A stretch of 64,000 nucleotides of DNA from Mycobacterium sp. DL99 (GCF_004762045.1 NZ_SJOM01000007.1:425818-489817), one strand, 5' to 3'; shown: positions 51,581 through 61,135, counted from the stretch's first letter. Notes: a model not told the origin generated them from the letters alone. Numbers and translations: made by a program.

Positions 51581-52204
51581 CTATGCGGCGTGGGGTTGGT
51601 GGGTCGTGGTCCACTGTAGAGCGAACTCGGCTGGGGTGAGCTCTCCGTGGGCGGAGTGAGGTCGGTTGGCGTTGTAATCGCGGCGCCAGTCTTCGATGAT
51701 CACGCGGGCCTCGCGCAGCGAGTCGAAGCGCCATGCGTTGAGCAGTTCATCACGCAGGCGGCCGTTGAACGATTCGTTCCAGGCGTTCTGCCGCAGTGAG
51801 CCGGGATCGATGAAAAGTGATCCGGCACTGTTGAATTGGCGCCAATCACTGACGGCGTGGGCCACGAATTCGGGACCGTTGTCGAAGCGGACGTAGTGCG
51901 GCGTTCCGTGTTGGGCGGCGAGGCGGTCCAAAGACATCGATGACGCCGTCGGCGTCGATGGACCGATCAATGTGGATCGCGAGGGCTTCGCGGGTGTACT
52001 CGTCGATGACGTTGAGCATCTTGATGGTGCGGCTATCGGCGGTGGTGTCGAACTGAAAGTCCATCGCCCAGATCACGTTCGGGCGGATCGGTGACATCGC
52101 GCCGACGGCGACACCGATACCGGTCAGCCGCTTCTTGCGGCGGCGTTGCGATACCCCGAACCGCTCGCGCAGCACCTCGACAGCGCGGCGCTTGCGGTTC
52201 GGGG
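51581..52204 (-). pseudogene. IS3 element A OrfB transposase, deleted and frameshifted (copy 2)
   Basis: Same joined RERFGVSQRR/RRKKRLTG deletion as copy 1 and the same extra base at 51930-51932. Small substitutions (for example KMLNVIDEY versus KMINVIDEY) show the two copies have since diverged slightly. Confidence 0.75.
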
Positions 52205-52492
52205 TCAGAAGTTTCCCGCCGAGATGTCGTTGAGCATGTCGATGTCGAGGGCCTGGTTGGCCACCAGCTTCTTTAGGCGGGCGTTCTCGGCCTCGAGCTC
52301 TTTGAGCCGTTTAGCCTCGTTGGCCTTCATGCCGCCGTACTGAGCCAGCCGGCGATGCCAGGTCGACTCGGCGATCTCCAGGTGCCGGCACACCTTGGCC
52401 AGCTCCTGCCCTGAGGCCGGGAGTTTGTTGCTCTCGGCGAGCTTGCGGATACTCTGCTCCGGCGTGTGCTGCCGGCGCTTGTTCGATGCCAT
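52205..52492 (-). CDS. IS3 element A OrfA (copy 2)
   Basis: 95 aa helix-turn-helix plus coiled-coil OrfA, with several substitutions relative to copy 1 (MASNKRRQHTPEQSIRKLAES; RRLAQYGG). The frame is intact and ends GNF at the same place before the OrfB frame. Confidence 0.8.
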   Translation of the reverse strand: MASNKRRQHTPEQSIRKLAESNKLPASGQELAKVCRHLEIAESTWHRRLAQYGGMKANEAKRLKELEAENARLKKLVANQALDIDMLNDISAGNF

Positions 52493-52897
52493 GTCGTTGT
52501 CGATTCTTCCTTGCCTGCAGACCGGGCATCAGAGTCCCACAACGGCTGGACCACTACGACGGGCTCACCTCACGGATTCTGGCGAAAGGCCTACGGCTGT
52601 TCCGGAATTCGGGGTATCACATGTGCGCACACTTCGTTGAGACCGCTCATTGAAGCAGGCGCTAGAGCCCTTCCCCCTTACCCTAAAAGAGCCCATCGTT
52701 CGGACAGGACTCGGGAAGGGCGAAGGGCAATATGCTCAGCTCGGCGCCCCGCCGAGTTCGCGCTGCATACCGCAGTTGTTGGAAGTGTACGCCCAAGCCC
52801 AAATTTGCTTGTTCACATGAGCATTCGCCTTCAACGAGAAGATGCGGAGGTCTGGAGAATGGGATGTTGTTGAGGTAGCGTCGCCGCGCGACGAAGC

Positions 52898-52928
52898 TTG
52901 AGTGTGCCCTTGGGGCATAGCTGATACT
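52898..52928 (+). promoter_or_regulatory. MerR-type promoter of the CPBP gene
   Basis: TTGAGT (52898-52903), a 19-bp spacer with the dyad TGCCCTTGGGGCA (52905-52917), and GATACT (52923-52928). The ATG follows after 7 nt. Layout and dyad match the DUF418 promoter at 32107-32137. The remaining 52573-52897 shows no gene. Confidence 0.6.
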
Positions 52929-52935
52929 TCTCCAC

Positions 52936-53631
52936 ATGGGTGTTGTAGAGAACTCTGGCGTGCCGAGCGGATCCGCTCGGCCCGGCTGGCTGGAACTTGG
53001 TGTAGCTGCGGTCACCGCTGTCCTTCTGTATCTAGTGGGCGGCGTGACCGCGTACTTTTTGCCGGAAGATTCCCCCATTGCCCTCGGACATGTGAACTTC
53101 CTAACCTCAGGGCTTGCGCCGCTGGGAGGGTTTGCTGCCGCAGTCCTCGTTCGGATCCGTGATGTCCGTCCGTTTGGGCTGCGGCATACGAGTCTGCTGT
53201 GGCTGCTGACCGGCGTCGCAATCGGCCTGGTGTGCTTCGGGCTTAGTTGGCCGGTTTCGACAATTTTTGATCCGCTGTTTCCGGGGTCCGAGGGTCTTCA
53301 GGAGCCTTACCGTGACGCTGCTCGGTCGGGAGTAGTGCCTCTTATCGTGGCGGTGGGGCTGGGCGGCATCTTGACGCCGCTCGGTGAAGAAGCTTTGTTC
53401 CGTGGCGTGCTGGCCACTTTCCTGTTCCGTTGGGGGAACTGCATCAGCGTAGTCTTCAGTGCGGCAGTTTTCGCTGTGGCACATGGGATCAACAGCGTGA
53501 TGCCTTTGGCCCTCATGATCGGCTTGGCCACTGGTGTCCTGCTGTGGCGCTCGGGTTCGATCTGGCCTGCTGTCCTGGTACACGTCGCCTATAACAGTTC
53601 GGGCATGTTGTATCACGGACTCGGATACTGA
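52936..53631 (+). CDS. CPBP family intramembrane metalloprotease
   Basis: 231 aa membrane protein with about six to seven segments. The CAAX protease/bacteriocin-processing motifs are present: LGEEALFRGVLATFL (motif 1 EExxxR), FAVAHGIN (motif 2 His) and VLVHVAYNSSG (motif 3 His/Asn). It likely cleaves a membrane-embedded substrate. ATG 52936 lies 7 nt after the -10, implying a leaderless transcript. It probably belongs to one regulon with the DUF418 gene. The 476 bp after it (53632-54107) hold nothing recognisable. Confidence 0.8.
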   Translation: MGVVENSGVPSGSARPGWLELGVAAVTAVLLYLVGGVTAYFLPEDSPIALGHVNFLTSGLAPLGGFAAAVLVRIRDVRPFGLRHTSLLWLLTGVAIGLVCFGLSWPVSTIFDPLFPGSEGLQEPYRDAARSGVVPLIVAVGLGGILTPLGEEALFRGVLATFLFRWGNCISVVFSAAVFAVAHGINSVMPLALMIGLATGVLLWRSGSIWPAVLVHVAYNSSGMLYHGLGY

Positions 53632-54107
53632 CCGCGGACCTTAGGGGATGATCACCAGGTACGACGCGCGTGAGGATCTTCGGTGAACTCTCCTGGAATG
53701 CCGGCATGATCGCCATCCCGAACGCTGTGGTCGCGTGGTGTCGACGTCGACGTCCGGTATCGAACCGTCTCGGGGATAGAGCGGAGCGATGTGATCGATC
53801 TCTAAAGTCCCGGAACGTCTTCTGGAGCTAGCACCGTTAACCCTCGTTGTCCCACGCTTGCGTTATGGCGAGCAGCAGAAGTTCGATTGCGCTGTTTTCT
53901 GAGCTGACGACCACCAAAAAACTGCGCCGCGAACCCATACCTCAATGCGTTAGCGTAACGTCGACATCCACACCTTGGTCCAATCATGCAACGACAACCT
54001 CGCCCGAACGTCTGGACCAAACCACCGTTCAAATCCTGGGCGGCATCGGAATCTACTGCACCAGAATCAACGACTCACGACTGGCCAGGGACCGCCCCGG
54101 CACCACA

Positions 54108-54794
54108 TCAGACGCGAGCAGCGGGTTCCGGCGAGTCGCTCGCGCCGGTCCCTGTGCTGCGCCGGTCGTTGTCTGAGTCGATCTGCCGGTTTGCGCGGCG
54201 GATCGCCCAGTACACGATCACGGACACCGCGCCGAGCAGTGGATAGCCCATGGCGATCCGGGCGAAGGCTAGCCAGCCGGTGAGGCCACCGTCGTAAAGC
54301 CATTGCTGCACAACGAATCGTGCGGAGAACAAGGCCACGAATGCCAGCGTGGCGACGTCGAACGCGTGCAGTGCCACGGTGTCGGCGCGCCATGACCGAT
54401 CGGGTCCGGCGCTGCGCAGCAGGTTTCATATCACTCCGACCAAGGGGCGCCGTACCAAGAGGGATACGGAGAACGCGGTCGCCATCGCCAGACTGAGCCA
54501 GATTCCGGGCAGGAAGTAGTCTTCGGCCGACCCGGTGTAGTAGGCGATCAGCGCGGCGACGACGACCCCGAGCAGTCCCGATACCGCCGGCTGGATGGGC
54601 TGCTTGCGCAACAGCCGGAACACGATCAGACCGACGCTGACGCCAACGGATATCACGACCGCGGCGTTCAGGCCGGCTATCGCGTTCGCGATGACGTAGG
54701 CAAACGTGGGCAGGCTGGCGTACACCAGCCCGGACACCCCGCCCATGCGTTCGAGCAAGGTCGGTGAATGTCCTTGCTCCAGTTTGTCGGTCAC
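54108..54794 (-). pseudogene. DUF3159 membrane protein with internal stop
   Basis: A 229-codon frame encodes a DUF3159-type protein: LLERMGGVSGLVYASLPTFAYVIANAIAGL, several membrane segments, PLVGVI, then LLRSAGPDRSWRADTVALHAFDVATLAFVALFSARFVVQQWLY. One TGA (54426-54428) sits where a Trp is expected between PLVGVI and NLLRS; frame continues unchanged on both sides. Either a true nonsense mutation or a base-call error. ATG 54794 overlaps the S9 peptidase stop by 4 bp. Confidence 0.75.
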
Positions 54795-56677
54795 GATTTC
54801 CTTCCATCACCGAGATGCTCGGCGAGGAAGCGGTCGACGGTTTTGTACATGTCGATCACGTTGTCCGGATTGATGAATCCGTGCCCCTCGTCGTGTTTGA
54901 TCATGTACTCCACCTTGACTCCGCGGTCGCGCAACGCCTCGACCAGGTTGTCGGATTCGGCCTGCACCACGCGAACATCGTTGGCGCCCTGAATGACCAG
55001 CAGCGGCGTGCGGATCTGATCGACCTTCGTGATCGGTGAACGCGACAGCATATCGGCCAGCTGGTCCGGGTCGTCGGGGTTGCCGACGAACAGGTGCCAG
55101 TTGTTGGCCAGGTGCGGGCGTGCGATCTCGGGTAGCGTCCGCATGAAGTTGCTCAGATCGGAGATTCCGACGTAATCGACTGCGGCGGCGAACACATCGG
55201 GTGTGAAAGTGACGCCGACCAGCGTCGCGTATCCGCCGTAGGAGCCGCCGAAGATCGCGATCCGGTTCGGATCCGCATAACCCTGCTCGACGGCCCAGTC
55301 CACACTGTCGATCAGGTCGTCGTGCATCTTGCCGGCGAACTCACCGACCGCGGCTTTTGTGAAGGACTTGCCGTAGCCCGCCGAGCCGCGGAAGTTGACC
55401 TGCAGCACCGCATATCCACGGTTGGCCAGCAGCTGCACCGGTGGGGTGAACATCCACCCGTCCCGCGTCCACGGCCCGCCGTGCACCAGCAGCACCATCG
55501 GCAGTTCCTTTGGCGGCACCCCGACCGGCAGGGTCAGATACCCGTGCAGATCCAGCCCGTCGCGCGAGCGGATGGTGACGGGCTCCATCGCTGCCAGGAC
55601 CTCGGGATCCAGCTGCGGATGCGATCCGAACAGCAGCCGGCTGTCCCCGGTGTCGTGGTCGTAGAGGTAGGTCATACCGGCTTCGCGGTCGTGGGTGAAG
55701 TTGACCACCCAGCGTCGGCCGGTCAGGTCGGAGCTCAGGGCGTTCACGTCGCCATCGGACAGCTTTTCCAGGTTGGCGAGCACCGCCGCGAAGTGCGGGT
55801 CCAGCGGCTGAATCACCTGACGTTCCAACAGGTACCGCACCCCGAGCAGATCGCCGGTGCGCCGGTCCAGGATCAGCGGCTCGGCCAGCGTGGTGAACAC
55901 GCCGGCCCGGGTGTCCACGTCGTAGACCGGATGGCTGTCGACGTGGGTCTGCTCCCCGGTGATGACGTCGACGCGCACGATGCGGGTCCGGTCGGTGCCG
56001 TCGTTGGAGCCGATCCAGATGCCGGTGCCGTCCGGTGTGACGGTGATCGGGTACAGCCCCATCGTGTAGTCACGGCCGTCGAAAGTGACGATGGAGCGCA
56101 GCGTCTCGGTCCGCGGCTCCCACTGCAACAGCTCCACGTCACCGTCGGCAGTCAGTGCGGTGGAGAACAAGTCGCCGTTGCTGCTGGCCCGCCAGCCTGC
56201 TCCCTTACCGGGGTTCTCCGCCACCATGGTGAGTTCACCGGTGGCGATGTCCAGCTCGTAGGCGTCCATCAGGGTCGGTGTGCGCTTGTTGGAGTACACC
56301 ATCGCCTTGGCCGGGTCGCCGAGCAGTTCGTGGCCGGCCATCGCTCCCGGGAACGGGGTCAGATCGACCGCACCGGCCTCGGGGGCCTGCGGGTCGGCCC
56401 GGAAGACGTGCCAGTTCTCGTCGCCGCCGGTGTCCTGCAGGTAGAGCAGCCAGCGGGAGTCTCTGGTCCACTCGTAATGAATGATGCTGCGGGTGCTGTC
56501 GGCGGTAACGCGCTGCGGCTCGCCGTCGAGGTCGTCCACGTCCTGGATCCAGATGTTGAGGCGGTCACGCCACGGCGCGAGGTAGGCGATACGGGTGCCG
56601 TCGGGTGAGATCGATGCCTGCGCGCGGGCGGGCGGCGCGAACAGATCGTCGACGGAGAGCAAATCAGGTGGTGGCAT
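54791..56677 (-). CDS. S9 family peptidase (prolyl oligopeptidase-like), copy 1
   Basis: 628 aa. An N-terminal seven-bladed beta-propeller (about 1-370; ISPDGTRIAYLAPW) precedes an alpha/beta hydrolase domain with nucleophile IFGGSYGGYATLVG, Asp in VIQGANDVRV and His in HDEGHGF. No signal peptide. ATG 56677 lies 6 nt after a -10 box, so a leaderless start is preferred over GTG 56692, which falls inside the promoter. It cleaves peptides from the N-terminal side (acyl-aminoacyl or dipeptidyl peptidase). Confidence 0.85.
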   Translation of the reverse strand: MPPPDLLSVDDLFAPPARAQASISPDGTRIAYLAPWRDRLNIWIQDVDDLDGEPQRVTADSTRSIIHYEWTRDSRWLLYLQDTGGDENWHVFRADPQAPEAGAVDLTPFPGAMAGHELLGDPAKAMVYSNKRTPTLMDAYELDIATGELTMVAENPGKGAGWRASSNGDLFSTALTADGDVELLQWEPRTETLRSIVTFDGRDYTMGLYPITVTPDGTGIWIGSNDGTDRTRIVRVDVITGEQTHVDSHPVYDVDTRAGVFTTLAEPLILDRRTGDLLGVRYLLERQVIQPLDPHFAAVLANLEKLSDGDVNALSSDLTGRRWVVNFTHDREAGMTYLYDHDTGDSRLLFGSHPQLDPEVLAAMEPVTIRSRDGLDLHGYLTLPVGVPPKELPMVLLVHGGPWTRDGWMFTPPVQLLANRGYAVLQVNFRGSAGYGKSFTKAAVGEFAGKMHDDLIDSVDWAVEQGYADPNRIAIFGGSYGGYATLVGVTFTPDVFAAAVDYVGISDLSNFMRTLPEIARPHLANNWHLFVGNPDDPDQLADMLSRSPITKVDQIRTPLLVIQGANDVRVVQAESDNLVEALRDRGVKVEYMIKHDEGHGFINPDNVIDMYKTVDRFLAEHLGDGRKS

Positions 56678-56683
56678 GCCTCC

Positions 56684-56714
56684 ATCGCACACTCGGACGT
56701 AGCGGCACAGTCAA
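56684..56714 (-). promoter_or_regulatory. MerR-type promoter of S9 peptidase copy 1
   Basis: On the minus strand TTGACT (56709-56714) and TGCGAT (56684-56689) are 19 bp apart; the spacer is GTGCCGCTACGTCCGAGTG. The same design precedes the other two S9 genes. Confidence 0.6.
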
Positions 56715-56740
56715 GTCCCGGGCATGGGCATGATGGACGG

Positions 56741-57473
56741 GTGGCGTGGAGTACTCGGGAGATCGCCGAACTGGCCGGAACCAGTCTGCGAGCCGTCCGC
56801 CATTACCACCAGGTCGGCCTGCTCCCGGAGCCTGAACGCCGGTCAAATGGGTACAAGCAGTACGGCGTGGCGCACCTGGTCCGGTTGGTCCGCATCAAAC
56901 GGCTCGTCGATCTGGGGTTCTCGCTCCCGCAGATCGCGGCGTTGGGTGACACCGACGAGCATCCCGAACAGGCGTTGCGGGAACTGGACGCCGAGCTGGC
57001 GGCGACCATCGATCGGCTGCAACGGGCCCGCGAGGAGCTCGGTGAGCTGCTGGAGAACTCCGCGCCCACGGATCTGCCGCCCGAGTTCGCGCCCGCGGAC
57101 GCCGTCGCCAAGATGGCCGACGCGGATCGCAAACTGATGGTGGTCCTGAGCCGGGTGCTGGGCCCCCGCGGCCGACAGGTCTATGCCGACCTGATCAGGG
57201 ACACCCGCGAGGATCCGGCCGCATCGGAGCTGGACACACTTTCCGCCGACGCCGACGAGGCGACACGACCAGGACCTCGCCGAGCGGCTGGCGCCCTACA
57301 TCTGGTCGGTCCGGCAGGCCCATCCCGGACTCACCGAGGCCCGCGCCGACGCCCCGCGCGGTGCGAACTTTGCAGAGAAGGCCATCGATGACGCGATGGC
57401 CGATCTGTACAACCCGGCGCAGATGGACGTGCTGCGCCGGGCCGGGGAGATCGTGCGCCGGTCAGCCGAGTGA
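56741..57473 (+). pseudogene. MerR family regulator, frameshifted near the C-terminus
   Basis: N-terminal MerR HTH (STREIAELAGTSLRAVRHYHQVGLLPEPERRSNGYKQYG), dimerisation helix and effector domain read cleanly to DTLSADADEAT at about 57265. There the frame is lost by one extra base; the natural continuation QDLAERLAPYIWSVRQAHPGL ... VLRRAGEIVRRSAE lies in another frame ending at 57473. Unshifted, the frame ends at 57391. It is divergent from S9 copy 1, whose 19-bp-spaced promoter suits a MerR activator. The DNA-binding part is intact, so partial function is possible. Confidence 0.7.
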
Positions 57474-59690
57474 GGGCAGCAGCAACGGCTGTAGTCGGTA
57501 ACCGGGTGGTTCGCTGCCGTGCAGATGCCGCACGAAGTAATCCCAGGTGCGACGTAGCGAATAGTGCAGCCAACCGATCAGCGAGTGCTCGGCACCTGGA
57601 ATCATGATCAGGTCGAAGTCCTTGTCCGCCTTGATGAGTGCATCGGCCAGCCGCATCGTCATATACGGGTGCGCGTTGTCGTCGAGTTCTCCGTGGATAA
57701 GCAGCAACTTGCCTTTCAGGTTTGCAGCCAGCGTGGCATTGGAGATCGCCGCCTTGCCTTCGGCGCTGACATCGCCGTGGTAGTGCTCAGCCCACATCGC
57801 CAGGTTGAGGGCGTTGTCATGATTGCCCGAGACCGCGACGGCCACCGAGTAGAAGTCGGGATAGCGCAGCACGGCACGCGCCGCGGCGAATGCACCCGCG
57901 GACTGTCCGGTGATCCCGACTCGGGCGGTGTCCAGCCACGGATACCGCTGTCCCAGTTCGCGGATTGCGGCGATATGGTCATCCAGGGCGCCGGCGTTGC
58001 CGAGATCCCCATAGGAGTGGTCGTGAAATGCCTTGCTGCGGCCCGCGCTTCCGCGACCGTCGATTGCCACCACCGCGAACCCGAGTGCCGCGAAGGCCTC
58101 CGGCTCGCCATAGTGCGGCGGGTTGAACATCGGTCCGGCGCGGTAGAGTTGCGGCCCTGGATAGATGTGTTCGATGATCGGGTATGTGCGGTCTGGGTCC
58201 AGATCGTGCGGTCGCCAGAGCAGGCCGTAGATGAGGGTCTTACCGTCCGCTGCGGTCGCCCGGAATCGCTCGGGGGGGTGCCAGCCCAGAATCTTGAGGT
58301 CTTCGGTGTCGGGCGTCTCCACCTCCACCACCACCTGACCGTCCCCGTCGAGTACCACCGAGCGTGGCGGCTGGCTCGGGCTCGAGGCTCGGTCCACCAG
58401 ATAGCCGCCCTGCGGCGGGCTGACCGCGTCATGATCCAGGTCGTCATCGGTGAGGCGGGTGAACCCGTTGCCATCCAGTCCGATTCGACAGAGCTGCCGC
58501 AGATACGGGTCGGCCTCGACCAGACCGTTGGCTGCGAAATACACTTGTCGAGCCACCTCGTCGACCCATAACAGGCTGCTCACCAGCCAGGGCCCCGCGG
58601 TGATCTGGGTGACCTGCGCGCCGTCGGCCGAATACAGGTACAGATGGCCCCAACCGTCGCGCTGCGACCACCACACGATCTCGCCGGTGTCGAGCACCCG
58701 AACGATGTGCGGGTCACCCAGCAGCACGGTCGGGTCGACCCGGGTTTCGCCCGTTTCGGTGATAAGCGTGCTGACCGCGCCGGTCGGCGGGTCGAGGCGA
58801 CGCAGGCGCAACGTCCGGGCGTCGCGCGATTGGTGCAGGTAATGAACGGCGTCCGGACTCGACCACCAGGCGTAGACGAGTGCGACATTGTGCATGATCG
58901 GCGTCGGTTCGGTCTGCTGCCGCACGATCGTGCGTTGCTCGACGTCGAGCACATTCCAGGTCATCGTCGCGACGGTGTCCTCGCCGGGCATGGTGTACCG
59001 GGTGCGGTGTTCGACGGGCCGGCCACCATCGGCCGGGGCGGACTCGACGAGTACCAGTTCGGGCACCTCACGTTGATCGATGCGCGCAACGAGGATTCGG
59101 GTCGAGTCGGGTGACCAGTGCAGGATCATCGGCGGCGGTATGCCCAGTGCACGGGTCAGCGCCCGCGCGCCGGTGGTGTCCGGCAGGCCGCCGTAGTCGA
59201 AATACGGTTCGGCGTCATCGGTGAGGGCATGTTCAGTGCCATCGGCCCGGTTGCGGACCCAGATGTTGCCGTCGCGGCGGAACGCAACCCACCGCTCATC
59301 GGGCGACGGGATCCCGCCCGGGATGGGTGCGGCGGTGTCGGATGGCGTGCAGGCGCCGTCCGCCCATTGCCAATTCCGGCCGAATGCGCTGAACAGTACG
59401 GTGTCGTCGGCGCGGATATCCACGGCCAGCATCGGTAGATCGGCACCGGTCACCGCATGCCCGGTTGCCACCGACAGTGCGGCGGCCAGCGCGTCGTGGT
59501 CGAAGGCGGCACGACGAGTCTTGGCACCGGGATCGACCGCGACGTAGCGGGTTCCGATGCGGTACCAGAACCGGGCACCGTCAGCGAACCACTGCGGTGT
59601 CAGCACCGTGCCCGGCACCCGCCGGGCACGGTGCGGGAAAAGCATCTGTTCGGCACGCGCGTAATCGGAATCGCTCAGCAATGTCGGCAC
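57462..59690 (-). CDS. S9 family peptidase (DPP-IV-like), copy 2
   Basis: About 742 aa. It has a DPP-IV-type beta-propeller (FADGARFWYRIGTRYVAVDP ... SPDERWVAFRRDGNIWVRNRADGTEHALTDD) and a C-terminal hydrolase domain with GITGQSAGAFAAARA (nucleophile in GQSAG), GELDDN (Asp) and PGAEHSL (His). GTG 59690 lies exactly 7 nt after the -10; the usual ATG call at 59699 overlaps the -10 box itself. Convergent with the MerR gene, with an 11-bp overlap of the frames. Probably releases dipeptides or cleaves after proline. Confidence 0.8.
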   Translation of the reverse strand: MPTLLSDSDYARAEQMLFPHRARRVPGTVLTPQWFADGARFWYRIGTRYVAVDPGAKTRRAAFDHDALAAALSVATGHAVTGADLPMLAVDIRADDTVLFSAFGRNWQWADGACTPSDTAAPIPGGIPSPDERWVAFRRDGNIWVRNRADGTEHALTDDAEPYFDYGGLPDTTGARALTRALGIPPPMILHWSPDSTRILVARIDQREVPELVLVESAPADGGRPVEHRTRYTMPGEDTVATMTWNVLDVEQRTIVRQQTEPTPIMHNVALVYAWWSSPDAVHYLHQSRDARTLRLRRLDPPTGAVSTLITETGETRVDPTVLLGDPHIVRVLDTGEIVWWSQRDGWGHLYLYSADGAQVTQITAGPWLVSSLLWVDEVARQVYFAANGLVEADPYLRQLCRIGLDGNGFTRLTDDDLDHDAVSPPQGGYLVDRASSPSQPPRSVVLDGDGQVVVEVETPDTEDLKILGWHPPERFRATAADGKTLIYGLLWRPHDLDPDRTYPIIEHIYPGPQLYRAGPMFNPPHYGEPEAFAALGFAVVAIDGRGSAGRSKAFHDHSYGDLGNAGALDDHIAAIRELGQRYPWLDTARVGITGQSAGAFAAARAVLRYPDFYSVAVAVSGNHDNALNLAMWAEHYHGDVSAEGKAAISNATLAANLKGKLLLIHGELDDNAHPYMTMRLADALIKADKDFDLIMIPGAEHSLIGWLHYSLRRTWDYFVRHLHGSEPPGYRLQPLLLPSLG

Positions 59691-59697
59691 ACCAGGC

Positions 59698-59728
59698 ATC
59701 CAACACCCGGACGTAACGGCACAGTCAA
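59698..59728 (-). promoter_or_regulatory. MerR-type promoter of S9 peptidase copy 2
   Basis: TTGACT (59723-59728), 19-bp spacer GTGCCGTTACGTCCGGGTG, TTGGAT (59698-59703). Spacer differs from that of copy 1 at two positions. Confidence 0.6.
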
Positions 59729-59770
59729 CAGCGACTTGCGTGCCGCAGCGGCGCAGCGTCTGGTGGATGA

Positions 59771-60365
59771 ATGCCGTTCATCGCCGTTGCCTACCTGGGT
59801 TCACATTTCCTGAGCTTCCTTGGCAACGGGATCCTGGCGGTGGCGTTGCCGTTGATCGTGCTGCAGACCACCGCGAGCCCGATCAGTGTCGGCGCGGCTG
59901 CCCTGCGCGGCAGCCGTTTCCTGATCAGCACCGTCACCCTCACCGTAGGTCTGGCGGTGGCACTGACTGCAGGGCCTGGTGTTACCGCTGCACTTCAGCG
60001 AGTTGTCCCGACCCGATCTACTGGGTTTCGTGCTGACCGCGCTGGCGGTCAGCACGCTGGTCGGCACCACGGTGTTCGCCACCGTGGGCGCGCGGATGTC
60101 GCGGCGGCGGTGGCTGACCGGGACCACGGCGGGATTCCTGCTGCTGCCGACGCTGGTCGGTCCTGGCTGGGTGTTCGCGGGCGCCGCGCTGTTCGGCACC
60201 GGCACCTCGGTACTGGGGGCGGTGGGGAGTTCTGCAGGCCCAACGTATCCCGGACGGAATCGGACTCCCGGGTCTGGTGGCCGAATGGGGCTCGCCGGTC
60301 GCGGCCGGACTCGCCCTAAGCGCTGCGCGTGTCCATGCGAATGTGTCCACGACTTCCGGTCTAGA
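59771..60365 (+). pseudogene. MFS transporter remnant
   Basis: Starts well (MPFIAVAYLGSHFLSFLGNGILAVALPLIVLQ, first membrane segment) but then loses frame near 59990. A later frame gives ELSRPDLLGFVLTALAVSTLVGTTVFATVGARMSRRRWLTG and a further shift near 60230 gives RIPDGIGLPGLVAEWGSPVAAGLALSAARV. Much of the middle is missing relative to a 400-aa permease. It ends by running into an unrelated fragment. Confidence 0.6.
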
Positions 60366-60545
60366 CAGTCGGCGTGCTGGCTTCACGTCAACGAGCTTCG
60401 GTCCGTGGTCGGTGATCAGCAGGTAGGCTGGAATGTGTTTGCGCTCAACACCATTTGATCGCTTGGCCAGCAAGAACGGCTGTGCGCAGATACGATGCAC
60501 CGTCCGGTCTAAGTCCGCGAACAACACTCTGGCGAGCTCGATCGC
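60327..60545 (-). pseudogene. TnsA-like endonuclease fragment
   Basis: About 73 codons read ELARVLFADLDRTVHRICAQPFLLAK ... ERKHIPAYLLITDHGPKLVDVKPARRLS and then VVDTFAWTR. This resembles the N-terminal PD-(D/E)xK core of TnsA-like transposition endonucleases (usual PDYLL...VDVKP; here the first Asp is Ala). Fused at its 5' side to the S9 remnant and truncated at its 3' side. Confidence 0.5.
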
Positions 60546-60548
60546 GGC

Positions 60549-61128
60549 GGTGTCCGGCGATTCGAGTTCCACGAGTATGTTTCCGTCACCGTCGAGGACG
60601 ACCGAACGCGGCGGACATCGTCGCCGATCCTGCGGTTCGGCGTCATCGGTAAGCGCGAATTCCTGCTCCCCGGGACGCCGTACCCAGATGTCGCCGTCGC
60701 GCCGGAAAGCCACCAAAGGACTCGTCGGGCGACGGCGCCTCGCCGGGCACGGGCGGCGCCGCACCGCCGATGCTCAGGCCCGCATCGTCGGACCACTGCC
60801 ACCGCTCGCCGAACGCGGTGAACCGCACGGTGGCGTCGTCGCGGATGTCGACGGCGGTGATCGGCAGGTCGGTCCCCTCCGCAGCGTGGCCGGAGGCAGC
60901 CGACAGCGCCGATGCCAGCCTGGCATGGTCGAAGGCGTCCTGGCGGCTTTTGTCCGCGAGGTTCACCATGAGGTAGCGCGTGCCGATCCGGTACCAGAAC
61001 CTGGCGCCGTCGGCGAGCCACTGTGGCTGCAGTGAGCTGCCCGGCACCCGGCGCGCACGATAGGGAGCGAGCATCTGCTCGGCGCGGGCGTAGTCGGAAT
61101 CTGTCAGCGTCGTGGGTTCATGCGTCAC
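60549..61128 (-). pseudogene. S9 peptidase remnant, copy 3
   Basis: Closely related to copy 2: [50 protein letters not shown] frameshift near 60715 interrupts VAFRRDGDIWVR, and an internal deletion joins ALTDDAEP to PRSVVLDGDGN, removing about 300 residues. The hydrolase domain is absent. GTG 61128 is 7 nt after an intact promoter. Confidence 0.75.
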
Positions 61129-61135
61129 GACATCC

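Larger units (their letters stand above)
51553..52572 (-). mobile_element. IS3-family element A, copy 2 (defective)
   Basis: About 1.02 kb, nearly identical to copy 1 at 32210 and in the same orientation. Ends are TGAGGGGGCC... and inverted TGAGGTGAGCCC.... It shares copy 1's OrfB deletion and 1-bp insertion. No target duplication seen. Confidence 0.75.

Noticed and set aside
55322..56608. 428-aa plus-strand open frame
   Set aside because: Antisense shadow of the S9 peptidase propeller; composition is implausible and no start signal is present.
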